Positions 15,903-23,201 of a DNA stretch of 64,000 nucleotides are shown here, piece after piece. A model generated the notes under the pieces. The model had not been told where the DNA came from, did not search any database, and was given only the letters and a program-made list of their open reading frames with translations. Source of the DNA: UBA2767 sp965228625. Its GTDB lineage: Bacteria > Pseudomonadota > Alphaproteobacteria > Rhizobiales > Methyloligellaceae. The DNA is taken from contig OZ245829.1 of assembly GCA_965228625.1 (NCBI GenBank), positions 124,001 to 188,000 on the forward strand. The letters run 5' to 3'. The position numbers and the translations under genes were made by a program. Numbering within the stretch: the first letter of the stretch is position 1; every line of letters starts with the position of its first letter.

Positions 15903-16739
15903 ATGCCGTCATTTGATCAACAGGATCTTTCCGTCCAATACCTGGACACAGGACAGGGCGAGCCGGTCGTGCTGCTGCACGCGGGTGGCAGTTCGGGCAA
16001 ACAGTGGGAAAAGGCGCGCGCCCGTTTCCCTGACGGATACCGCATTCTGGCTCCCGACCTGATCGGGTTTGGACAGACCGGGGCGTGGCCCGGACCCGGG
16101 GAGCTGACGCACGATCATCAGGCGGATGTGGTGCTGTCTCTTGTCGAGCGGCACTGTGAAAGTCCAGTGCATCTTGTCGGCCATTCCTACGGCGGCTCGA
16201 CCGCGGTGCGGTTCGCTCTCGCCTTCCCGGAGCGGGTCCGGAGCCTGGTGCTGATCGAGCCAAATGTCGTTCCCCTGCTGGCCGATGCCGGCGAGAATGA
16301 GCTGTTCGATGAGTATGTGAGGTTCGCGACGGCATTCATTGACGACGTCTCTTCAGGTCGTCGCGAGGTGGCGTGGAAGGCATTCATTGATCTGCGAAAC
16401 GGTGATGGGACATGGGATGCGATGTCGGATGACCGGCGGGCGCGCATGCTGAAGCAAACGGACCAGACCGTCGACGCCTTCTTGTCGAACATGAACAACA
16501 GAACGACGATCGCGGACTGCAGGATGATCGACGTGCGCACCCTTGTCATTTGCGGTGCGGAAACGACCCGCCCTGAACGAAAGATCACGGAAATCCTCGC
16601 CGACAGTCTGGCCGATTGCCGTTATGAGGTCGTAGCCGGTGCCGGGCACATGTCTCCCCTCACCCATGCATCGGACGTCGCCGCGCTTGTGCTCGATCAC
16701 ATCGTGAACCGCACCGAGCACCTGCCGCGCTGCGCCTGA
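15903..16739 (+). CDS. Alpha/beta hydrolase, second of a tandem pair
   Basis: This 278-residue paralogue of the preceding hydrolase shows VVLLHAGGSSGKQWEKA, the elbow GHSYGGSTAVRFAL, a LVLIEPNV strand end shared with its neighbour, and GAGHMSPLTHASDV with the catalytic His. The acid residue is probably in the DVRTLVICGAETTRPER region. It ends 15 bases before a convergent Nudix gene. The substrate is unknown. Confidence 0.85.
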   Translation: MPSFDQQDLSVQYLDTGQGEPVVLLHAGGSSGKQWEKARARFPDGYRILAPDLIGFGQTGAWPGPGELTHDHQADVVLSLVERHCESPVHLVGHSYGGSTAVRFALAFPERVRSLVLIEPNVVPLLADAGENELFDEYVRFATAFIDDVSSGRREVAWKAFIDLRNGDGTWDAMSDDRRARMLKQTDQTVDAFLSNMNNRTTIADCRMIDVRTLVICGAETTRPERKITEILADSLADCRYEVVAGAGHMSPLTHASDVAALVLDHIVNRTEHLPRCA

Positions 16740-16754
16740 TCTGCACGCTCGGTG

Positions 16755-17297
16755 CTATCGCAAGTCGCCGAACTCGCCCGGCGGATTGGTGAAGGCCGGG
16801 AACGTGGCCTGTCCCTCCACCTCCCGGAAATGCCTGAGGACCCAGTGCACCGAAGGAAACGCGAGATCGTCCCAGGGAATCTCGTCCCAGGCGAACAGGT
16901 CGACCTCGGTGCTTTCCGGCCCCGGTTCGAAGTGCGGCGTGGCGAGATGGGCGACATGCATCACCTGAACCTGGGCAATGCGGGTGATGGTGTAGACCGC
17001 GAGCACCGCTTCGATGACGATGTCGGCGCAAGCCTCCTCCCTCGCCTCCCGAATGGCGCCTTCCGCGGCCGTCTCGCTGAGTTCCATGTAGCCGGCGGGA
17101 ATGGTCCAGTAGCCCGAGCGCGGTTCAATGGCGCGCCGGCAAAGCAGGATCTTCCCGTCATGATGCACAACCGAACCGACGACGACCTTCGGGTTCTGGT
17201 AATGCACGAAGCCGCAGGTGCCGCAGACGTCCCGCTCATGGGTGTCGCCTTCAGGTACGGTGCGGACGAAGTTTTCCGGAAGTATCTGGCTGCTCAT
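16755..17297 (-). CDS. Nudix hydrolase with N-terminal zinc ribbon
   Basis: This 180-residue protein has a short Cys motif (CGTCGFVHYQNPK) like the zinc ribbon of NUDT12/NudC-related and ADP-ribose-type Nudix proteins, then a Nudix box, G-x5-E-x7-REAREEACADI, where the usual Gly near the end is Cys. A proline-rich tail follows. Members cleave nucleoside diphosphate-X compounds; NAD(H) or FAD-like substrates are possible. The catalytic Glu residues (REAREE) are intact. Confidence 0.85.
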   Translation of the reverse strand: MSSQILPENFVRTVPEGDTHERDVCGTCGFVHYQNPKVVVGSVVHHDGKILLCRRAIEPRSGYWTIPAGYMELSETAAEGAIREAREEACADIVIEAVLAVYTITRIAQVQVMHVAHLATPHFEPGPESTEVDLFAWDEIPWDDLAFPSVHWVLRHFREVEGQATFPAFTNPPGEFGDLR

Positions 17298-17444
17298 GGC
17301 TGATCCCGTTTCGGCGCGGCTGTGTGGCAGGGGTTAGGTTAGATCACGCGCGGCACTCGATACCAGATGCCCCGCAAACCTCGATCCATGTCACCCCCTG
17401 GGCTTGATTTCAAGGCGTGCCTCGGCACAGTTACGCGCAGGTCC

Positions 17445-18344
17445 ATGCGGTTCTTCTATTCCGATACGTTCAACCTGCCATTGCCGGCGGGCCACCGCTT
17501 CCCCGGCGGCAAATACACCATGCTGCGCGAACGCCTGCTTGGCGAAGGCGTCATGAAGTCGGAACAGCTTCACCGCTCGCCTCTCGCTTCGACGGACGAC
17601 CTGCACCGGGCCCACGATGCGGACTATGTCGCGCAATTCGAGTCCGGCGCGCTCGACAGGGAGGCGATGCGGCGCATCGGCTTTCCCTGGAGCGAACATC
17701 TCGTCCGCCGGTCACGCGCGACCGTTGGCGGCGCGGTCGCGGCTGCCCGCGCCGCACTCGACGACGGCATTTCCGGGCAGCTTGCCGGCGGCACTCATCA
17801 TGCGCACCGCGATTTCGGTTCCGGTTATTGCGTTTACAACGATCAGGCCGTAGCGGCCTTGCGCGCACTCGCAGGCAATTGGGTCGAGCGCGTCGCGATC
17901 ATCGATCTCGATGTGCATCAGGGCGATGGCAGCGCGGCGATCCTGACCGGTAATCCACACGTCTTCGTTTTCTCCATGCATGGCGCGAAGAACTTCCCGT
18001 TCCGCAAGAGCACGTCCGATCTGGATGTGGCCCTGCCTGACGGGACCGACGACGTGGCCTATCTGGAGGCGCTTGATGAACATCTCTCTACGGTGTTCGC
18101 ATTCAGGCCGGATCTCGTGCTCTATCAGGCAGGCGTCGACCCTCTCGAGCAGGACCGGCTTGGGCGGTTGGCTCTGACCTATGCCGGGCTCAGGGGACGC
18201 GACGAAATGGTGCTTCGGGCGTGCCTTCTGCATGGCGTTCCGGTCGCGATGGCGCTCGGCGGTGGATATTGCGATCCCATCGAAACCTCGGTCGAGGCCT
18301 ATGCGAACACATATCGCGCCGCCAAAGCCATCTACCGGTTCTAA
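17445..18344 (+). CDS. Histone deacetylase superfamily (AcuC/acetylpolyamine-type) deacetylase
   Basis: This 299-residue enzyme shows the family catalytic order: GGTHHAHRDFGSGYCVYND (His-His pair), IIDLDVHQGDGSA (zinc ligands Asp and His), and YQAGVDPLEQDRLG (third zinc ligand Asp), with a final GGGY. I chose the ATG at 17445, where the typical opening MRFFYSDTFNLPLPAGHRFP begins; an earlier in-frame ATG adds 26 residues without likeness. Bacterial members deacetylate small molecules or proteins; the substrate here is unknown. It diverges from the Nudix gene. Confidence 0.9.
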   Translation: MRFFYSDTFNLPLPAGHRFPGGKYTMLRERLLGEGVMKSEQLHRSPLASTDDLHRAHDADYVAQFESGALDREAMRRIGFPWSEHLVRRSRATVGGAVAAARAALDDGISGQLAGGTHHAHRDFGSGYCVYNDQAVAALRALAGNWVERVAIIDLDVHQGDGSAAILTGNPHVFVFSMHGAKNFPFRKSTSDLDVALPDGTDDVAYLEALDEHLSTVFAFRPDLVLYQAGVDPLEQDRLGRLALTYAGLRGRDEMVLRACLLHGVPVAMALGGGYCDPIETSVEAYANTYRAAKAIYRF

Positions 18345-18717
18345 AGCTGTTCAGGCTGCGTTCAGGGTCATGGCCGGAATGTGTCACCGACAGCACGTGC
18401 GAGGTTGAGAAATCTGTATGTGTTTCAGCGGTTTAAGATTGGTGCGTTGCGCCGTTTTCCTCATGCAACGGCGTCCAGAAATCTCCCAGACTTTCTCCAA
18501 AATTCCAAATTTCCGTCAGGTCGGAGCCAGATTGGCTGACTAAATTCCTCATCGTGAGCCGGTTAAAGCGTGACGCCCGGGGTTGCTCCCGGGTCCGGTT
18601 CCAAGACCGTCGGGCAGGCCGCATATGGCCGCCCGGCACAAACCTCACCAATACGTCAGTTTTCCGCGTGAGCGCGCGCGATGGCGCACGCTTGCCGGAA
18701 CGCCAAAGGAGGCGAAA
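18345..18717. other. Leader region with three hairpins before a small secreted protein
   Basis: These 373 bases hold no supported gene. Towards the 3' end there are three potential hairpins: CCCGGG repeated around a short loop (18576-18593), CGGGCaGGCC-GCATAT-GGCCGCCCG (18611-18635), and GCGT...GCGC/GCGC...ACGC (18666-18691). None has a T-run. They fall between the likely promoter and the strong AGGAGG of the gene at 18718, so they may form a structured 5' UTR. Confidence 0.4.
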
Positions 18718-18900
18718 ATGAAGTATGCACTTGCATTGCCTGTTCTTGGTCTGGTCATCGGCCTTTCGAGCCCTGTGAGCGCAGCGGTTCTCAACGGCCC
18801 TGCACTGAGCGGCTCCGCCGTTGTCGCCGAGCAGCAGACCAAGTGTAAGGACGGCGAGGTCTGGGACCAGAACCAGCAGAAGTGCGTCAAGATCCAGTAA
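18718..18900 (+). CDS. Small secreted protein, 60 aa
   Basis: This 60-residue product has a signal peptide (MKYALALPVLGLVIGLSSPVSA) and a mature part of about 38 residues ending CKDGEVWDQNQQKCVK, a two-Cys motif common in small exported proteins of alphaproteobacteria. A perfect AGGAGG lies before the ATG and a strong intrinsic terminator follows, so it is probably a highly expressed single gene. Function unknown. Confidence 0.8.
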   Translation: MKYALALPVLGLVIGLSSPVSAAVLNGPALSGSAVVAEQQTKCKDGEVWDQNQQKCVKIQ

Positions 18901-18959
18901 CGCACGCATGTGTCTGATCTCACCAGGTTTCTGATCATCCTCCCGTGATAAGAAACCAG

Positions 18960-18992
18960 CGGGTGGCTCCGAAAGGAGCCGCCCGTTTTTTT
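18960..18992 (+). terminator. Intrinsic terminator after the small secreted protein gene
   Basis: CGGGTGGCTCC and GGAGCCGCCCG (18960-18981 around a GAAA loop, one G-U pair) form an 11-base stem followed directly by seven T residues (18986-18992). It ends the transcript from 18718 and lies just beyond the 3' end of the convergent ppc gene. Confidence 0.95.
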
Positions 18993-19018
18993 GTGCGCTC
19001 GCGCCGGCAGGCGCACCG

Positions 19019-21769
19019 TCAGCCGCTGTTGCGCAAACCGGCGGAAATGCCGTTGATCGTGAGCTGGATACCGCGCAGCACCTTGGGGTCTTCAGAGTCT
19101 GCGCGGTACGCCTTCAGCAGATTGACCTGCAGATGGTTGAGCGGGTCGAGATAGGGAAAGCGGTTCGAGATCGACCGCGACAACAACGGGTTGCCGGCCA
19201 GCAGAGTGTCGTTCTCCGTAATTTGCAGAAGCGCGTCGATTGAAGCCTGCCGTTCGGCGCGAATACGGCCGAAAATGTCGTCCCTGAGCTTTTCGTCTTC
19301 CACCAGGTCCGCATAGCGCGAGGCGATCGCTATGTTGGTTTTCGCCAGAACCATGTCCATGTTGGAGAGCTGCGCCCGGAAGAACGGCCAGTCGCGGTAC
19401 ATCTCGCGCAGCAGGGTGAGCCCCTCCTCCCCGCTTTCCTTGAGCCATGCATTGACGGCGCTGCCGAACCCGTACCAGCCGGGCAGCATCAGCCGGCACT
19501 GCGACCAACTGAACACCCAGGGAATGGCGCGTAGGTCCTCGATGCGCCCGAGCTTCTTGCGCGAGGCCGGACGCGACCCGATGTTGAGCGTCGCAATCTC
19601 GTTGATCACGGTGGAGGCCCAGAAATACTCATCGAAACGCGGGGTTTCGTAGACCAGGTTGCGATACGCCTTGAACGCCCTGCCCGACAGGTCCGCCATG
19701 ATATCGAGGTAGCGCTGGGGCACGTTTTCGTCTTCCGGCCGCAGCAGCGAAGCCTCCAGGCAGGCGGAGACGAGGATTTCCAGATTGCGCCGGCCGAGAT
19801 CGGGATTGGTGTATTTGCTGGAGATGATCTCGCCCTGCTCGGTGACCCGGATCTGGCCGTTCACGGCACCGGCGGGCTGGGCCAGGATTGCATCGAAGCT
19901 CGGGCCCCCTCCCCGGCCGACCGTGCCGCCGCGGCCATGGAAAAGGCGCAGGCGAACGCCGTGTTTCTGGAACAGCTCGATGAGGCCGACCTCTGCCCGG
20001 TAGAGCTCCCACCCGGACGTCACGTATCCGCCGTCCTTGTTGCTGTCGGAATAGCCGAGCATGACTTCCTGGACGCCACCGCGACTGTCCAAAAGCGCGC
20101 GATAGGCGGGGATCGAGAGCAAGCGGTCCATGATCGGCACGCAGTTGCGCAAGTCGGAAATGGTTTCGAACAGGGGCACGATGTTGACCGCGCTGTGCCC
20201 GTCCGGCGTGATCAGACCGGCCTCCTTGAGCAGCACAGCCAGCTCCAGCATGTCGGAAACGCTTTGCGTGTTGGAGATGATGGCATTGGGTATGGCGCGG
20301 CGGCCATAACGCGCGTGCCCCGTGGCGGCGGCCTGAAAGATGGTCAGTTCCTTCACCGTCTCGTCCGAATAAGTCCAGAACGGACGCAGCAAGGGCCGTC
20401 GGCTGGTCAGCTCCGCCGTCAGCAGCGCGACACGCCCGTCTTCATCCAGCTCGCCATAGCCCGTGCCCGGCGCAACGGCCTCGACAAGCTCCGCCACCGT
20501 CCGGCCGTGCACATCCGAGTTCTGCCGCATGTCGAGGCTCGCCAGATGGAAACCGAAACAGTCCACGGCCCGGCGCAATCGGCGCAGCCGCCCTTCCGCA
20601 AGCGCGCCGGACTGGTTGACGACAAGCGAGTCATGAATGACGTCGAGATCGGCGAGCAGAGACTCCGGCGCATCATACGGCGCCAGGCCACCCACCTCGG
20701 CACCCGGCCATGTCGTCTCGTGGATCGTGCGCCGCGTGGCCTCCAGGCGTGCGGCAATCAGCAGCGTCGCCCGGCGGTAAGGCTCGATATCGCGGTGCGG
20801 CGACGTGTCGGGCGACTGGTCGGCCAGTGCTGTAACGGCATCGGACACGTCGACCATCCGGGTCGAGAGGGAGAGTTCGCCGCCAAGCGCGTCCACTTCC
20901 TCCAGGTAGAACGCAAGCGCCCGGTTGCTCTGCATCCGCAAGGTCCGGTCCATGACCTCGGCGGTGACGAACGGATTGCCGTCCCGGTCGCCGCCGATCC
21001 AGCTCCCGATCCGCAGGAAAGACGCAATCCGCGCCGGAGCCGAAGTCGGGTCGAGGCCGGAAATGCGGTCCTCCAGGCGCCCGTAGAGACGCGGGAGTTC
21101 GCGCAGGAACGTGTAGTCGTAGTAGCTCAGGCCGTTCTCGACCTCGTCCTCGACGTCGAGCTTGGTCTGCCGCAGCAGATTGGTCTGCCACAGTGTGAGA
21201 ACATCCCGGTGGATCTTGGCGTCGATTTCATGGGCCTCCTCCGGCGTCCATGGCCCGTGTTCGCGCTGATCGATAAGCCCGGCAATCTCCATCTCTCGCT
21301 GCATGGTGCTCTTGCGGCGCACTTCGGTGGGATGCGCCGTCAGCACCGGGCTGACAAGCGCGTCATTGAAGAAGGCCTGCAGGTCGGTCGCACTCAGGCC
21401 CGCGTCCGCAGCGTGCTTCAGCGCAAGCGCAATGGTGCCGGGACGTGGCGGAGACCCGGCGATGTCGTGTGCTCTGGTGCGGCGGATGTGGTGCTGGTCC
21501 TCGGCAATGTTCGCGAGGTGCGAGAAATAGCTGAAGGCCCGGATCACCTGGACGGCCCGTTCGTGGCTCAATCCGGCGAGGATGTCCTCCAGTTCGAGCT
21601 TCGCCTCGGTTTCGTCGTCGCGGTGAAAGCGGATGGAGGTCTGGCGGATTTTCTCCACCACGTCGAAGGTGTCCTGTCCCTCCTGGTCGCGTACGGTGTC
21701 GCCGAGAACGCGGCCCAGCAGGCGGATATCGTCGCGAAGCGGTGTGTCCTTGTCAGTCACATGTTCCAT
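19019..21769 (-). CDS. ppc: Phosphoenolpyruvate carboxylase
   Basis: This 916-residue enzyme makes oxaloacetate from PEP and bicarbonate. Signature segments are TAHPTEVRRKS, GGDRDGNPFVTAEV, GYSDSNKDGGYVTSGWEL, FHGRGGTVGRGGGP and the C-terminal LTINGISAGLRNSG. I placed the start at the ATG at 21769 (MEHVTDKDTPLRDD), which fits the family N-terminus; the frame stays open 115 codons further upstream, but that part is not conserved-looking and overlaps another likely gene. The gene is convergent with the small secreted protein gene. It refills the TCA cycle and may support C1 or autotrophic-type metabolism. Confidence 0.97.
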   Translation of the reverse strand: MEHVTDKDTPLRDDIRLLGRVLGDTVRDQEGQDTFDVVEKIRQTSIRFHRDDETEAKLELEDILAGLSHERAVQVIRAFSYFSHLANIAEDQHHIRRTRAHDIAGSPPRPGTIALALKHAADAGLSATDLQAFFNDALVSPVLTAHPTEVRRKSTMQREMEIAGLIDQREHGPWTPEEAHEIDAKIHRDVLTLWQTNLLRQTKLDVEDEVENGLSYYDYTFLRELPRLYGRLEDRISGLDPTSAPARIASFLRIGSWIGGDRDGNPFVTAEVMDRTLRMQSNRALAFYLEEVDALGGELSLSTRMVDVSDAVTALADQSPDTSPHRDIEPYRRATLLIAARLEATRRTIHETTWPGAEVGGLAPYDAPESLLADLDVIHDSLVVNQSGALAEGRLRRLRRAVDCFGFHLASLDMRQNSDVHGRTVAELVEAVAPGTGYGELDEDGRVALLTAELTSRRPLLRPFWTYSDETVKELTIFQAAATGHARYGRRAIPNAIISNTQSVSDMLELAVLLKEAGLITPDGHSAVNIVPLFETISDLRNCVPIMDRLLSIPAYRALLDSRGGVQEVMLGYSDSNKDGGYVTSGWELYRAEVGLIELFQKHGVRLRLFHGRGGTVGRGGGPSFDAILAQPAGAVNGQIRVTEQGEIISSKYTNPDLGRRNLEILVSACLEASLLRPEDENVPQRYLDIMADLSGRAFKAYRNLVYETPRFDEYFWASTVINEIATLNIGSRPASRKKLGRIEDLRAIPWVFSWSQCRLMLPGWYGFGSAVNAWLKESGEEGLTLLREMYRDWPFFRAQLSNMDMVLAKTNIAIASRYADLVEDEKLRDDIFGRIRAERQASIDALLQITENDTLLAGNPLLSRSISNRFPYLDPLNHLQVNLLKAYRADSEDPKVLRGIQLTINGISAGLRNSG

Positions 21770-21925
21770 CCGGGCACTCTTACTTGGCCGGTAGCCCGGC
21801 GGCAATGCTCGTATCGCCCGCAGGCCCGCGGTTTTGGGATCGCCTCGATTGTCGCCGCGCTCTTGTCGATTGGCCTGTGGGTCGGTGTCATCACGGCCGG
21901 ACGCATGATCGCCTATGTGGAGTAA
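21761..21925 (+). CDS. Possible 54-aa single-span membrane protein
   Basis: On the plus strand between the divergent ppc and the MFS gene, a frame ending TAA at 21925 encodes a hydrophobic segment (FGIASIVAALLSIGLWVG) with high GC at third positions, then ITAGRMIAYVE. The first in-frame ATG (21761) overlaps the ppc start by nine bases and lacks a Shine-Dalgarno, so the true start could be later. I recognise no family. Small proteins of this type often have one membrane helix and unknown function. Confidence 0.35.
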   Translation: MFHPGTLTWPVARRQCSYRPQARGFGIASIVAALLSIGLWVGVITAGRMIAYVE

Positions 21926-21986
21926 ACCCGCCCGCTCGCCGCTCCGCGCTGGCCAATTTGCAATAAACCATTGAAAATACGCCGTT

Positions 21987-23201
21987 ATGAGCCAGAGCAC
22001 TGTTCTGATCGTCTGCGTGGCGCGGGTCCTGCTTTTCCTGCCCTTCATGACGATCGCTGGTTGCATCCCGGTCTTGATCGAGGAATGGCATATCGGCGCG
22101 GCGAAGGTCGGCACGATCGTTTCCGGTTTCTATTTCACCTATGCGTTCTCACTGTTCGGATTTTCGTGGCTCGGTGATCGCATCGGTGCGCAGCGCACGG
22201 TCCTTATCTCCGCTTGCATGACCGGGGTTGCCTGCGCGGGGTTCGGCCTGTTTGCGCGGGACTTCACATCCACGCTTTTCCTCTACAGCCTCGTCGGGCT
22301 GTTTCAAGGCGGCGTCTATACGCCAGTGATCATGCTGTTCGGTGAAAACGCACCGCCGGGGCGGCTGGGAGCGGTGATCGGCTGGCTGATAGCGTCTACC
22401 TCCATCGGCTATGCAGCATCGATCGGAATCACGGGTATGGCCGTTGGCGTGTCAGGCTGGGAACTGGCCTTCCTGGCGACCGGCCTTCTGCCGGTCGCTG
22501 GTGCGGCGTTGCTTGGTGTGGCCATTCGAGACCTGCCTAACGTCATCCACACACGTGCTCCCGGAAATGGACTGTGGGCCCAGCTCAAGCGGAATGTCAG
22601 TGCCAGGCGGCTGCTTGCCGGGTACACGTGCCACAACTGGGAGCTGATCGGCATGTGGACGTGGGCCCCGGCCTTCCTTGCCGCCAGTTTCGTCCTGAGT
22701 GGTGCGACAACCGTCAACGCCACGCTCCTGAGCGCACAGTTCATAACCATTTTGCATCTGTGTGGCGGGCTTGCCGCCTATTCCATGGGGAAGCTGTCGG
22801 ATACTCTGGGGCGACGAACGGTTCTGATCTGGTCCGCGGCGGTCGCGTCCGCGTTCTCGCTCGGCATAGGTTGGTTTGTCGGGGTCAGCCCTTATCTTCT
22901 CGCCATACTGGTCATCATCTATTCGTTTTTTGCCATCGGCGATTCCCCGGTCCTGTCCACCGCCATGACCGAGGAGGCGGACACCGGTACGCTTGGCTCG
23001 CTGCTTGCAATCCGGTCAATGACAGGCTTCCTCGCTGGAGCCGTGTCGCCCGCTTTCGTGGGCTGGATCATAGATTGGTTGCGAGCGGACGGTGTGAGTG
23101 ACTCTGTCGTGTGGGGCGTCTCCTTTGCGACTCTCGGTCTCGGCGGTCTGCTCGCCGTTTGGTTTGCCTTCAGGCTTCCACGAAGCGCCCGCTCCGGCTG
23201 A
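21987..23201 (+). CDS. MFS transporter
   Basis: This 404-residue protein has 12 predicted membrane segments and MFS signatures: WLGDRIGAQRTVL after helix 2 and MGKLSDTLGRRTVLIW after helix 8, with a central cytoplasmic loop (IRDLPNVIHTRAPGNG). Charged residues in the transport half resemble organic anion or sugar carriers, but the substrate is unknown. Its 3' end overlaps the convergent EF-hand gene tail to tail by 32 bases. Confidence 0.85.
   Translation: MSQSTVLIVCVARVLLFLPFMTIAGCIPVLIEEWHIGAAKVGTIVSGFYFTYAFSLFGFSWLGDRIGAQRTVLISACMTGVACAGFGLFARDFTSTLFLYSLVGLFQGGVYTPVIMLFGENAPPGRLGAVIGWLIASTSIGYAASIGITGMAVGVSGWELAFLATGLLPVAGAALLGVAIRDLPNVIHTRAPGNGLWAQLKRNVSARRLLAGYTCHNWELIGMWTWAPAFLAASFVLSGATTVNATLLSAQFITILHLCGGLAAYSMGKLSDTLGRRTVLIWSAAVASAFSLGIGWFVGVSPYLLAILVIIYSFFAIGDSPVLSTAMTEEADTGTLGSLLAIRSMTGFLAGAVSPAFVGWIIDWLRADGVSDSVVWGVSFATLGLGGLLAVWFAFRLPRSARSG

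Noticed and set aside
19937..21925. 662-codon open frame on the plus strand
   Set aside because: It is antisense to ppc, whose residues are strongly conserved; its product is Arg/Gln/His-rich and resembles no family. Only the last part beyond the ppc start (21761-21925) may be a real small gene.
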